From Methylobacterium adhaesivum (GTDB taxonomy: Bacteria > Pseudomonadota > Alphaproteobacteria > Rhizobiales > Beijerinckiaceae): a DNA stretch of 64,000 nucleotides. The stretch is taken from assembly GCF_022179065.1 (NCBI RefSeq), contig NZ_BPQD01000039.1, forward strand, positions 62,001 through 126,000, read 5' to 3'. A program made the translations under genes and the position numbers. Of the stretch, positions 1 to 8,923 are shown in pieces. Each line of letters begins with the position of its first letter. The stretch's first letter is position 1. Under the pieces are notes generated by a model, which saw nothing but the letters and a program-made list of their open reading frames with translations, was not told where the DNA came from and did not search any database.

Positions 1-352
1 GGTGCGGATCAATGCCTGCCTGGCGTTGGCCGTGAGCCACGACGGCGCGTCCATCACCACCATCGAGGGCCTGGCGGACGGGGACGTGCTCCATCCCGTC
101 CAGGCCGCCTTCGTCGCTCACGACGGCTATCAGTGCGGCTTCTGCACGCCCGGCCAGATCATGAGCGCCGTCGGCCTCATCCGGGAGGGCCAGGCGGGCG
201 ACGATCCCGAGCGGGTGCGCGAGGGCATGAGCGGGAATCTCTGCCGCTGCGGCGCCTATGCCGGCATCACCGAGGCCGTGCTGGCGGCCCAGGCGGCGAT
301 GAACGCCCCCGACGTCCTGCCCGGTGGCAACCTCAGCGAGGATGCGGCATGA
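1..352 (+). CDS. paoA: Aldehyde oxidoreductase iron-sulfur subunit, 3' part (PaoA/YagT-like)
   Basis: This is the C-terminal part of the small [2Fe-2S] subunit of a molybdenum hydroxylase; the gene begins before the window. The visible 116 codons hold the last cysteine of the plant-type ferredoxin domain (RINAC) and the whole helical second [2Fe-2S] domain with its CGFC and CRC cysteine pairs. In this family the subunit carries electrons from the molybdenum centre to FAD. Its stop overlaps the start of the FAD subunit in an ATGA, so the two are translationally coupled. The assignment to the PaoABC aldehyde oxidoreductase type, rather than xanthine dehydrogenase, rests mainly on the extra cysteines in the next gene. 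The physiological aldehyde is unknown. Confidence 0.88.
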   Translation, partial: VRINACLALAVSHDGASITTIEGLADGDVLHPVQAAFVAHDGYQCGFCTPGQIMSAVGLIREGQAGDDPERVREGMSGNLCRCGAYAGITEAVLAAQAAMNAPDVLPGGNLSEDAA

Positions 353-1380
353 ACCGCTTCGATTACGTCCGGGCCGGCAGCGTCGCCGAGGCGGTGGCGG
401 CCCACGGCGCCGGGGCCGCGTATCTCGCCTCCGGCACCAACCTCCTCGACCTCATGAAGGGCGGCGTGACCCGCCCCGAGCGCCTCATCGACATCTCGCG
501 CATCGCCGGCCTTGATGCCGTCGAGACCCTGCCGGATGGCAGCGTCCGCATCGGTGCCCTGGTGCGCAACGCGACGCTGGCGCACGATCCGGCCTTCGCC
601 AGAACCTATCCGGCCGTGGCCGAGGCCCTGCTGTCGGGCGCCTCGGCGCAGCTGCGCAACGCCGCCACCACCGCCGGTAACGTCCTCCAGCGCACCCGCT
701 GCCAGTACTTTTACGACACGGCGAGCGCCTGCAACAAACGCGAGCCCGGCGCCGGGTGCGAGGCCATCGGCGGGGCGACGCGCACCCACGCGGTGCTGGG
801 CTGGAGCGAGGCCTGCATCGCCACCCACCCATCCGATTTCTGCGTGCCGCTGGCTGCCCTCGGTGCAACCGTGGAGATCGAGGGCCCGGCCGGGCGCCGC
901 GAGATCCCCCTGGCGGATTTCCACCGCCTGCCCGGCGACACCCCTGAGCGCGAGACCGAACTGGCGCCGGGCGAATTGATCGTGGCCGTCCGCCTCCCGC
1001 CGGACGCGAAGGCCTTCGCGGCCCATTCGCGCTACCTCAAGGTCCGCGAGCGCACCTCCTACGCCTTCGCCCTGGTCTCGGCGGCGGTGGGCCTCACCCT
1101 CGACGGCGACCGCATCGGGCAGGCCCGCATCGCGCTCGGCAGCGTCGCCCTGAAGCCCTGGCGGGCGCGGGAGGCGGAGAATCTGCTGACCGGGCAAAGC
1201 CCGAGCCCCGACCTGTTCGCGAAGGCCGCCGACGCGGCGCTGGCCGGAGCGAGACCGTCCGGCGACAACGCCGCCAAGATCGAACTCGCCCGCCGCATCG
1301 TCGTGCGGGCGCTCACCCTGGCGCAGGCCGGCACTCCGGCCCGCCTCCCCGCCTTGCCCGCCAGCCCCTTCGGAGCCTGA
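349..1380 (+). CDS. paoB: Aldehyde oxidoreductase FAD-binding subunit (PaoB/YagS-like)
   Basis: The 343-residue protein is the FAD subunit of a three-part molybdenum hydroxylase. The FAD-binding segment is visible near the N-terminus (LASGTNLLDLMK), followed by a CO dehydrogenase flavoprotein C-terminal domain. A cysteine-containing insertion (C118, C128, C137) matches the insertion that binds an additional [4Fe-4S] cluster in PaoB and in 4-hydroxybenzoyl-CoA reductase beta subunits, and is absent from ordinary xanthine dehydrogenases. The start is fixed by the ATGA overlap with the preceding gene, and the molybdenum subunit begins two bases after the stop. Electrons would pass from molybdenum through the clusters to FAD and then to an acceptor that the sequence does not reveal. 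Confidence 0.88.
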   Translation: MNRFDYVRAGSVAEAVAAHGAGAAYLASGTNLLDLMKGGVTRPERLIDISRIAGLDAVETLPDGSVRIGALVRNATLAHDPAFARTYPAVAEALLSGASAQLRNAATTAGNVLQRTRCQYFYDTASACNKREPGAGCEAIGGATRTHAVLGWSEACIATHPSDFCVPLAALGATVEIEGPAGRREIPLADFHRLPGDTPERETELAPGELIVAVRLPPDAKAFAAHSRYLKVRERTSYAFALVSAAVGLTLDGDRIGQARIALGSVALKPWRAREAENLLTGQSPSPDLFAKAADAALAGARPSGDNAAKIELARRIVVRALTLAQAGTPARLPALPASPFGA

Positions 1381-1382
1381 CC

Positions 1383-3614
1383 ATGAGCGAGCGCATGCGC
1401 CACGGCGCGTCCATCGGCCAGCCCCTCACCCGGCGCGACGGCCCCGCCAAGGTCACGGGCGCGGCCCGCTACAGCGCCGACTTCAAGCCGGACGGAATGC
1501 TCCATGCCGTCATGGCGGTGAGCACCATCGCGCGCGGCCGGGTCACCCATCTCGACGTGGCGGCGGCGAAAGCTCATCCCGGCGTCGTCGAAGTCATGAC
1601 GCCGCAGAACGCGCCGGCGCTGGCCAAATCCCCGGACGAGAAGGACAATCCCTTCACCTTCCGCCTCGACCTCCTGCAGAATGCGGGGGTGCGCTACGCC
1701 AACCAACCCATCGCGGTGGTGATCGCCGAGACCCTGGAGGCCGCCACCGAAGGCGCCGCCCTGCTCAACCCCGGCTACGAAGCCGAGACGCCGGGCGTGG
1801 AACTGGGCGGAGGCGAGGTCTTCACGCCCGACAGTGTCGGGGCCGGCTCGCCGACGCAGGAAGGATCGGGCGACGTCGCCGCCGGGCTCGCCGCCGCCGA
1901 CACCCGTCTCGACGTCACCTACGAGACGGCGGCGCAGTATCACAACGCGCTGGAACCCCACACCAGCGTGGCCGCCTGGGACGGCGACCGCCTGACCCTG
2001 CAGACGCCGACCCAGGCCCTGTGGATCGCCAAGGGGCGCATCGCCGAACTGTTCGGGATTCCGCCGGAGAATATCCACATCGTCAGTCACTATCTCGGCG
2101 GCGGCTTCGGCTCGAAGGGCTTCCTCGCCGCGCCGCAGATCCTCGGGATCATGGCGGCGAAACTCGTGGGCCGGCCGGTGAAGCTCGTGACCCGGCGCGA
2201 GCAGATGTTCGGCCCCGTCGGTCACCGTGCCGCGACCCGCCAGACCCTCAAGCTCGGTGCCAAGGCCGATGGCGGCCTCACGGCGCTGGATCACCACACC
2301 CTGACCCTGACGAGCCGGCACGACGAGTTCGTGGAAGCCTGCGGCCTCATCGCCCGCCACCTCTACGCGGCCGACGCCATCGCGACGACGCATGCCGTCT
2401 CCCGCGCCGATATCGGCACGCCCCTGTTCATGCGGGCACCCGGCGAGGCTCCGGGCAGCGTCGCGGTGGAATCGGCCCTCGACGAACTCGCCCTGAAGCT
2501 CGACATGGATCCCCTGGACCTGCGCCTCAGGAACTACGCCGAGGTCGAGCCGATCACCCACCGGCCGTTCTCGTCGAAGGCCCTGCGCGAGTGCTACGCG
2601 CAAGGCGCGGAGCGGTTCGGCTGGGCCAAGCGCCCGAAGCAGCCGCGCCAGATGCGCGACGAGACCGGTCTCCTCGTCGGCTGGGGCATGGGCACGGCCA
2701 CGTATCCCGCCGGGATGATGCAGGGCGAGGCCCGCGCCACGATCCGGGCCGACGGCACGGCTTTGGTCGAGACCGCCGCTCAGGACATGGGCCAGGGCGC
2801 CTGGACGGTGCTCGCCCAGATCGCCGCCGACGGCCTCGGTCTCGGCCTCGACGCCGTGGACCTGCGCATCGGCGAGTCTGACCTGCCGAACGGTGGCCTC
2901 GCCGGCGGCTCCACCGGCACGGCCACTTCCGGCAGCGCCGTCCACGCGGCGACGCAAGCGGCCCTCGCCGAACTCGAGACGCTCGCGGTGAACGACCGCG
3001 CCTCGCCCCTCTACGGCGCCGGCAATGCCGGCACGGTGGCGGAGGGCGGGCGCCTCGCCCGCCGCGACGACCCGACCCGCGCGGAGAGTTTTTCGGACAT
3101 CCTCGCCCGCGCCGGCAAGGCGTCCGTCGAGGCCAAGGGCACGGGGGCGGGCGAACCCGCCTCGCGAAAAGCCTACGCCATGCACGCGCACGGGGCGGTC
3201 TATGCCGAGGTGAAGGTCGATCCCGATTTCGGGCAGATTCGCGTAACGCGGCTGGTAGGCGCCTTCGCCGCCGGGCGCATCGTCAACCCGCGCCTCGTGC
3301 GCAGCCAGTATTACGGCGGCATGATCTGGGGCGTGTCGCTGGCGCTCCACGAGCACGCGGTGCTCGACACGCGCTCCGGCCGGGTGATGAACGGCAATCT
3401 CGCCGAGTACCACGTGCCAGTGAACGCCGACGTGCCGTCCCTGGAAGCGATCCTGGTGGAGGAGCACGATCCCCACGTGAACCCGCTGGGGATCAAGGGG
3501 GTCGGCGAGATCGGCATCACCGGTACGGCCGGCGCCATCGCCAACGCCGTTTGGCATGCCACGGGGGTGCGCGTGCGCGACTTCCCCATCACCCTCGACA
3601 AACTGCTGGGTTGA
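1383..3614 (+). CDS. paoC: Aldehyde oxidoreductase molybdenum-binding subunit (PaoC/YagR-like)
   Basis: The 743-residue protein is the catalytic subunit of a xanthine dehydrogenase-family enzyme. The N-terminal a/b-hammerhead begins with the usual GxPxxRxDGPAKVTG-type segment, glycine-rich molybdopterin segments follow (GGGFGSKG, QDMGQG), and the conserved catalytic glutamate is in GVGEIG (about E709). Length and subunit order match PaoC. The subunit oxidises aldehydes or N-heterocycles at a molybdopterin cytosine dinucleotide centre. The usual XdhC/PaoD-type maturation chaperone does not follow, because the next gene is a protease-like protein. No twin-arginine signal can be judged, since in this family it sits on the small subunit, whose N-terminus is outside the window. 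Confidence 0.9.
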   Translation: MSERMRHGASIGQPLTRRDGPAKVTGAARYSADFKPDGMLHAVMAVSTIARGRVTHLDVAAAKAHPGVVEVMTPQNAPALAKSPDEKDNPFTFRLDLLQNAGVRYANQPIAVVIAETLEAATEGAALLNPGYEAETPGVELGGGEVFTPDSVGAGSPTQEGSGDVAAGLAAADTRLDVTYETAAQYHNALEPHTSVAAWDGDRLTLQTPTQALWIAKGRIAELFGIPPENIHIVSHYLGGGFGSKGFLAAPQILGIMAAKLVGRPVKLVTRREQMFGPVGHRAATRQTLKLGAKADGGLTALDHHTLTLTSRHDEFVEACGLIARHLYAADAIATTHAVSRADIGTPLFMRAPGEAPGSVAVESALDELALKLDMDPLDLRLRNYAEVEPITHRPFSSKALRECYAQGAERFGWAKRPKQPRQMRDETGLLVGWGMGTATYPAGMMQGEARATIRADGTALVETAAQDMGQGAWTVLAQIAADGLGLGLDAVDLRIGESDLPNGGLAGGSTGTATSGSAVHAATQAALAELETLAVNDRASPLYGAGNAGTVAEGGRLARRDDPTRAESFSDILARAGKASVEAKGTGAGEPASRKAYAMHAHGAVYAEVKVDPDFGQIRVTRLVGAFAAGRIVNPRLVRSQYYGGMIWGVSLALHEHAVLDTRSGRVMNGNLAEYHVPVNADVPSLEAILVEEHDPHVNPLGIKGVGEIGITGTAGAIANAVWHATGVRVRDFPITLDKLLG

Positions 3615-3702
3615 GGACAGGCTCGGGTTACGCCCTCCACGGGTTGGCGGACGCGAACCTGTTGAAAGGGTGGCCGGCGACCTATCTCCCGGTCTCTCCA
3701 AC

Positions 3703-4701
3703 ATGACGACGGCAGGAAAGACTCCCATGTCCACGCACGGTGACTGGAAGATCCCCACATCCGTGCAGCCCCGGGCCGCCGATTACGGTTTCGACCTCGC
3801 CGAGGCCCTCACCGCTATCGTCGCCCTCTCGACTCGCGTGCCCGACGAGGCCTTCACGGCCGAGACCCTCGGCACAGAACGGGCCGGCAACGGCGTCGTC
3901 ATCGGCGACGACGGTCTCGTGGCCACCATCGGCTATCTCGTCACCGAGGCCGACAGCGTGTGGCTCACCACCCATGACGGCCGCTCCGTGCCCGGCCACG
4001 TGGTCGGCTACGATGCGGTGACCGGCTTCGGTCTCGTCCAGGCGCTGGGCCCCCTCGGCCTGCCGGCCCTGCCGCTGGGGCGCTCGGGCGGCGTGAAGGT
4101 CGGCGACCGTGCCATCGTGGCCGGCGTCGGCGGACGCCAGCGCAGCGTCGCCGTGGAGATCGTCGCCCGGCAGGAATTCGCCGGCTACTGGGAATACGTC
4201 CTCGACGAGGCCCTGTTCACCGCCCCCGCCCATCCGCAATGGGGGGGCGCCGCCCTCATCGGCCCCACCGGCGAACTCCTCGGCATCGGCTCGCTCCAGC
4301 TGCAACAGGGCACGGCCGAGGGGCCGCGCACCATCAACATGATCGTGCCCATCGACCTCCTGACCCCGATCCTCGACGACCTCGTCACCCGGGGCCGGGC
4401 CGACCGGGCGCCCCGGCCGTGGCTCGGCCTCTATGCCAGCGACACCGACGATGCCGTGGTGATCATGGGGCTCGCCGACGATGGCCCGGCGGAGGCCGCG
4501 GATCTCCGGCCCGGCGACATCGTCGCGGCGGTGGCGGGCGAGCCCGTGGCCGATCTGGCCGGCTTCTTCCGCCAGGTCTGGGCGTTGGGGGAGGCCGGTG
4601 TGCGCGTGCCCCTCACCATCCGGCGCGACGGCAAGACGATCAAGCTCGCGGTGACCTCGGCCAACCGCGAGCGCTTCCTCGTGTCGCCGCCCCTGCATTG
4701 A
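3703..4701 (+). CDS. HtrA/DegP-like PDZ protein lacking the protease triad
   Basis: The 332-residue protein has the fold layout of an S1C (HtrA) protease: a trypsin-like domain (about 40-230) followed by one PDZ domain (about 240-325, with LRPGDIVAAVAGEPV). The catalytic positions are not preserved. The histidine segment reads VATIGYLVTEADSV instead of a TNxHVV form, the aspartate segment reads DAVTGFGLVQAL, and the GNSGGP nucleophile segment reads HPQWGGAAL, with no serine. It is therefore probably a pseudoprotease or scaffold. There is no signal peptide, so a cytoplasmic location is likely. The start is the ATG at 3703; a second in-frame ATG at 3727 is possible. It lies 88 bases after the aldehyde oxidoreductase genes on the same strand, and any link to them is inference. 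Confidence 0.75.
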   Translation: MTTAGKTPMSTHGDWKIPTSVQPRAADYGFDLAEALTAIVALSTRVPDEAFTAETLGTERAGNGVVIGDDGLVATIGYLVTEADSVWLTTHDGRSVPGHVVGYDAVTGFGLVQALGPLGLPALPLGRSGGVKVGDRAIVAGVGGRQRSVAVEIVARQEFAGYWEYVLDEALFTAPAHPQWGGAALIGPTGELLGIGSLQLQQGTAEGPRTINMIVPIDLLTPILDDLVTRGRADRAPRPWLGLYASDTDDAVVIMGLADDGPAEAADLRPGDIVAAVAGEPVADLAGFFRQVWALGEAGVRVPLTIRRDGKTIKLAVTSANRERFLVSPPLH

Positions 4702-4746
4702 CCCGGTTGCATTGATCCGGGCGCCACGGGGGTCTATCCCGAGGCG

Positions 4747-6177
4747 ATGACCGACACCGCCTCTTCCTCGCCCATCCACATCGTCGGCGGCGGCCTCGCG
4801 GGCTCGGAAGCCGCCTGGCAGATCGCGCAAGCCGGCCATCCCGTGGTGCTCCACGAGATGCGCCCCGTGCGCGGCACCGAGGCGCATCACGGCCAGGATC
4901 TGGCCGAACTCGTCTGCTCGAACTCGTTCCGCTCGGACGATGCCAACGGCAATGCCGTGGGGTTGCTGCATCAGGAGATGCGCACGCTCGGCTCCTTGAT
5001 CCTGAAGGCCGCCGACGCGCACCAGGTGCCGGCCGGCGGGGCGCTCGCCGTCGATCGCAACGGCTTTGCCGCCGCCGTCACCGCCGCCCTGGAGGCGCAT
5101 CCGCAGGTTACGATTCTTCGCGAGGAGGTCGAGGGCCTGCCGCCGGAGGCGTGGGGCCGGACCATCATCGCCACGGGGCCGCTCACCGCGCCGTCCCTGG
5201 CACAGGCCATCCGTGACCTGACGGGAGCCGAGTCCCTGGCGTTCTTCGACGCCATCGCGCCCATCGTCCACCGCGACTCCATCGACATGGAGAAGGCGTG
5301 GTTCCAGTCGCGCTACGACAAGGTCGGCCCCGGCGGCACGGGCGCCGACTACATCAACTGCCCCCTCGACCGCGAGCAGTACGACCGGTTCATCCAGGCC
5401 CTCGTCGAGGGCGAGAAGATCGGCTTCAAGGAGTGGGAGGCCTCGACCCCCTATTTCGACGGCTGCCTGCCCATCGAGGTCATGGCCGAGCGCGGGCCAG
5501 AGACCCTGCGCCACGGCCCCATGAAGCCCGTGGGCCTGACGAACCCGCACGACCCGACGGTGAAGGCCTGCGCCATCGTGCAGCTGCGCCAGGACAATGC
5601 GCTGGGCACTCTCTACAACATGGTCGGGTTCCAGACGAAGCTCACCTATTCCGAGCAGGTGCGGGTGTTCCGCACGATCCCCGGCCTCGAGAACGCCGAG
5701 TTCGCGCGCCTCGGCGGGCTCCACCGCAACACCTACCTCGACAGCCCCCGCCTCCTCGACGCGACCCTGCGGCTGAAGGCGAGGCCGTCGCTCCGGTTCG
5801 CCGGCCAGATCACCGGCTGCGAGGGCTACGTCGAGAGCGCCGCCATCGGCCTCATGGCCGGCCGCTTCGCGGTGGCCGAGGCGCGGGGCCAGGCCTTGGC
5901 GCCCCTGCCCGCCACAACGGCCCTCGGGGCGCTGATCGGCCACATCACCGGCGGCCACATCGCGGCCGAGGATGCCGGCGCTCCGCGCTCGTTCCAGCCC
6001 ATGAACGTCAATTTCGGCCTGTTCCCGCCCCTCGACCACGCCCCCAAGGGCGAAGCCGGCAAGCGCCTGCGCGGGCCGGAAAAGGCGGTGGCGAAGAAGA
6101 AGGCCCTGACCGACCGGGGCCGGGCGGATCTGGCGGCGTGGATTTCGGGCAACGCTGCGCAGGTCGCGGCGGAGTAG
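4747..6177 (+). CDS. trmFO: Folate-dependent tRNA (uracil-54-C5)-methyltransferase TrmFO
   Basis: The 476-residue flavoprotein makes ribothymidine at position 54 of tRNA using 5,10-methylenetetrahydrofolate and FAD. The dinucleotide-binding motif is at the N-terminus ([13 protein letters not shown]), followed by the family's [11 protein letters not shown] cysteine segment and the C-terminal motifs [12 protein letters not shown] and NVNFGLFP. Length is normal. In many alphaproteobacteria trmFO sits next to the secDF/squalene-synthase-like gene group. Here that group begins at 11.6 kb on the other strand, with acetyltransferase, lactate permease, catalase and porin genes in between. Confidence 0.97.
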   Translation: MTDTASSSPIHIVGGGLAGSEAAWQIAQAGHPVVLHEMRPVRGTEAHHGQDLAELVCSNSFRSDDANGNAVGLLHQEMRTLGSLILKAADAHQVPAGGALAVDRNGFAAAVTAALEAHPQVTILREEVEGLPPEAWGRTIIATGPLTAPSLAQAIRDLTGAESLAFFDAIAPIVHRDSIDMEKAWFQSRYDKVGPGGTGADYINCPLDREQYDRFIQALVEGEKIGFKEWEASTPYFDGCLPIEVMAERGPETLRHGPMKPVGLTNPHDPTVKACAIVQLRQDNALGTLYNMVGFQTKLTYSEQVRVFRTIPGLENAEFARLGGLHRNTYLDSPRLLDATLRLKARPSLRFAGQITGCEGYVESAAIGLMAGRFAVAEARGQALAPLPATTALGALIGHITGGHIAAEDAGAPRSFQPMNVNFGLFPPLDHAPKGEAGKRLRGPEKAVAKKKALTDRGRADLAAWISGNAAQVAAE

Positions 6178-6292
6178 CGGGCTTAAGGAGTCGCCGGCAG
6201 GGAGGCATCGTCCCCGCTTCGATCGAGCAGAGATGACGGTCGAGGCGTACGGCGCCCGAGTACAGCCGCCCCTCTCCTCGATAACCCAGCGA

Positions 6293-6823
6293 TCAAGCCG
6301 GCGGCGGCTCATACGCAAAAATCCGCCGGCCCGGCCGGTGGCCCTCGTCGCCCGTGTCGCGAAATCCGACCTTCAGGAGCAGGCCCACGGAGGCCACGTT
6401 CTCGGGGCGGCACTCGGCAACGAGAAAGCGGTGGGGGAAGCGCTGGCGCAGGAGATCGACGGCGGCGGTCACGGCCTCCGAACCGTAGCCCTGGCCGCGC
6501 GCGGCACCGCCGACCCAGTAGCCGAGCTCGACGGCGTGATCGCCGCGCAGGTGCAGGCCGACGATGGCCACGAGCGCGTTGTCGGCCCGCGTCCGGGCCC
6601 CGAGGAAGCAATCCTTGCGCACCTTGGCCGGACCGATGAGGCCGCGCGCCGCCGCCAGGGTGAAGGGACTGGGCAGGAAATCGATGGCGCCGGTGATGGC
6701 CGGATCGTCGGTGAGCGCCCGCACGGCCTCGGCATCCCCCGGCACCAGGGGGGCGAGGCGCAGACGACCGGTCTCCACGGGGGAGAGCTTGGCGAGGGAG
6801 TAGCGCGCGGCGAGCTTGAACAT
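6293..6823 (-). CDS. GNAT-family N-acetyltransferase (RimJ/RimL type)
   Basis: The 176-residue protein is a single GNAT domain. It begins with the RLRLAPLVPGDAEAV pattern of RimJ/RimL-like acetyltransferases, has the core strand ELGYWVG and the acetyl-CoA loop GGAARGQGYGSEAV, and ends with the typical NVASVGLLLKVGFRDTG segment. Proteins of this type acetylate N-termini or small amines with acetyl-CoA; the substrate here cannot be inferred. It is convergent with trmFO, with 115 bases between the stops, and no operon partner is visible. Confidence 0.85.
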   Translation of the reverse strand: MFKLAARYSLAKLSPVETGRLRLAPLVPGDAEAVRALTDDPAITGAIDFLPSPFTLAAARGLIGPAKVRKDCFLGARTRADNALVAIVGLHLRGDHAVELGYWVGGAARGQGYGSEAVTAAVDLLRQRFPHRFLVAECRPENVASVGLLLKVGFRDTGDEGHRPGRRIFAYEPPPA

Positions 6824-6877
6824 GGCAGCGCGATCCTACCCCATCCCCAGGGCGCGATGCGAACGGTTCGGTGCAAG

Positions 6878-6907
6878 AAAAAACCCGCCCCGGCGAACCG
6901 GGGCGGG
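6878..6907 (-). terminator. Rho-independent terminator of the lactate permease gene
   Basis: A perfect 10-bp GC stem (6884-6893 with 6898-6907) encloses a four-base loop that reads TTCG on the minus strand. It is followed on that strand by six T residues (6883-6878). It lies 28 bases after the permease stop and 54 bases upstream of the GNAT start, so it should insulate the two minus-strand genes. Confidence 0.88.
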
Positions 6908-6935
6908 CCATGTCATCGCCGTCGGGCGCTCACCC

Positions 6936-8639
6936 TCAGGGGTGAATCACCATGGCGTTGAACGGGTAGACGTAGGCCTGGAGCATCACGAGGCAGCCGA
7001 CGAGGCAGGCGAGCACGATGGAGTGCCAGAACACGAAGCGCAGGATCTTGCCCTCCTGGCCGAAGTACCCCGTGGCCGTGGAGGCGACGACGATGGACTG
7101 GGCGTCGATCATCTTGCCCATGACGCCGCCGGACGAATTCGCCGAGGCCATGAGGATGCCCGACAGGCCGAGCTGCTCCGACGTGATCTTCTGGAGGCCG
7201 CCGAACAGGACGTTCGACGCGGTGTCGGAGCCCGTGAGCGCGACGCCGAGCCAACCGAGCAGCGTGCCGAAGAACGGGTAGAGGATGCCCGTGCCGGCGA
7301 ACGCGAGGCCGAGGGTGGCGTCCACGCCAGCGTAGCGGGTGAGCACGCCGAGCGCCAGCATCGCCGAGATGGTGATGAGCGAGTAGCGCAGCACCCAGAT
7401 GGTCTCGAGATAGGCCGTCACCAGGCGCCAGGGCGAGAACCGCATGAGCAGGCCGGAGATGATGGCCGCGAACAGCACGCCGGTGCCGGTGTAGGACATG
7501 TAGGTGAAGGCGAAGACGGCGGCTTCCGGATGGGCTTTCGCCACCACCGGCGGCACCTTCATGATGACGTTGTGCAGGCCCGGCACCTCGTACTTCCAGG
7601 TGAAGATCGGGTTGACGATGGCCTTGAACCAGCCCGTGCCCCAGATCGCGACGATCACCGAGAGGATGATCCACGGCACCCAGGCCATCATGATCTCGGA
7701 GGAGGAGGCCGTGCGGGCATAGGCGCCCGTGGGGGCCACCTTGGCGCCGCCGGCGGCGGTGACGAAGCCGAGCGACGGATCGTTGCCGCGAAGCGCCGGC
7801 GAGGTCCAGATCACGGCAGGACGCCAGACGCGCAGGAACAGCACCAGGGCGCCCATGGAAACGAGGGCGGCGCCGATGTCGACGATCCACGGGTTGACGT
7901 AGTTCGAGATGCCGAACTGGGCCAGCGCGAACGAGCCGCCGCAGACGAGGATGGCGGGCCAGATCTGCATCATGCCGCGGAAGCCCGCGAACACCCAGAT
8001 GAGCCAGAAGGGCACCAACACCGAGAAGAACGGCAGCTGGCGGCCGATCATCGCGCCGAGGATGTAGGGGTCGTAGCCCGTCACCGAGGCGAGGCCCTGG
8101 ATCGGAGCGCCGAGCGCGCCGTAGGCCACCGGGGCGGTGTTGGCGATGAGGGAGAGGCCCGAGGCGGCGAGCGGCGAGAAGCCGAGGCCGATGAGGATGG
8201 CGCCGGTGACGGCCACCGGGGTGCCGAAGCCGCCGGCCCCCTCGAAGAACGCGCCGAACGCGAAGGCGACGAGCAGGAGCTGCAGGCGCCGGTCGGTGGT
8301 GATGCCCGCCACGGATTGCTGCAGGGTGGCGAACCAGCCCTTCTCCACCGTCAGACGGTAGAGGAAGATCACGTTGAGAATAATCCAGCCGATGGGGAAG
8401 AGCCCCAGCGCCACGCCGTAGCCCGAGGCACGGGCGGCGAGATCGGCCGGCATGCCGAACAGGAACACCGCGACGCAGAAGGCCAGGACCAGGGAGAGGA
8501 CGGCGGCGATGTGAGCCTTGACCTTGCCGCTGGCGATCATGCCGAGCAGCGCGATCACCGGCAGGGAGGCGGCGAGCGTCGAGAGCCAGGGGCTCCCGAA
8601 CGGGTCGTAGACCTGATTCCAAGTGGTCACGGTGTTCAC
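6936..8639 (-). CDS. lldP: L-lactate permease (LctP/LldP family)
   Basis: The 567-residue polytopic membrane protein belongs to the lactate permease family, which imports L-lactate and related 2-hydroxy acids such as glycolate by proton symport. Many hydrophobic segments are visible from residue 20 to the C-terminus. Family segments include the N-terminal WNQVYDPFGSPWLSTLAA and the late NSSGGVMGKMIDAQSIVVA. The start is a GTG preceded by a GGAGGA ribosome-binding site 9 bases upstream. It stands alone on its strand, is closed by its own terminator, and diverges from the catalase gene across 284 bases. No lactate dehydrogenase or regulator gene lies beside it in the window. Confidence 0.93.
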   Translation of the reverse strand: MNTVTTWNQVYDPFGSPWLSTLAASLPVIALLGMIASGKVKAHIAAVLSLVLAFCVAVFLFGMPADLAARASGYGVALGLFPIGWIILNVIFLYRLTVEKGWFATLQQSVAGITTDRRLQLLLVAFAFGAFFEGAGGFGTPVAVTGAILIGLGFSPLAASGLSLIANTAPVAYGALGAPIQGLASVTGYDPYILGAMIGRQLPFFSVLVPFWLIWVFAGFRGMMQIWPAILVCGGSFALAQFGISNYVNPWIVDIGAALVSMGALVLFLRVWRPAVIWTSPALRGNDPSLGFVTAAGGAKVAPTGAYARTASSSEIMMAWVPWIILSVIVAIWGTGWFKAIVNPIFTWKYEVPGLHNVIMKVPPVVAKAHPEAAVFAFTYMSYTGTGVLFAAIISGLLMRFSPWRLVTAYLETIWVLRYSLITISAMLALGVLTRYAGVDATLGLAFAGTGILYPFFGTLLGWLGVALTGSDTASNVLFGGLQKITSEQLGLSGILMASANSSGGVMGKMIDAQSIVVASTATGYFGQEGKILRFVFWHSIVLACLVGCLVMLQAYVYPFNAMVIHP

Positions 8640-8923
8640 GGGTTTCGTCCTCCCAAGGTGTGGCTTCGATCTCCCGCCGAAGCCTTGGGATCGTTGCTAG
8701 CAGAGGCCCGGAGGCGGCTCAACGCGGGTTAATGATGTATTCAGAGACAGTTGCGGGTGGGACACCATTGGACGGCCGTGGGTACGAAACCGCGCCCCGG
8801 CGTCCCCGCCCTCATTGTTCCTCTCAATCCAGCCCTGCGTGATCATGGCGCAACGGCGGAACATGCCCTGATGCCTCCGGTTCCCTCGACACGCCCTCCG
8901 GGGCTCCGGACGGAGAAAAACCT
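8640..8923. promoter_or_regulatory. Divergent control region, lactate permease / manganese catalase
   Basis: This 284-bp region must hold both promoters. A GGAGGA site for the permease lies at its left edge and a GGAG site (8912-8915) for the catalase at its right edge. I see no clear operator palindrome and no convincing -35/-10 pair. Confidence 0.5.

Noticed and set aside
3556-3702. N-terminal extension of the HtrA-like protein
   Set aside because: The upstream frame overlaps the end of the molybdenum subunit and has no family similarity. An ATG at 3703 is more natural.
6816-8732. Long plus-strand open frame opposite lactate permease
   Set aside because: It is the complement of a clear permease gene, rich in Arg/His/Glu/Gly as expected from antisense frames in high-GC DNA.
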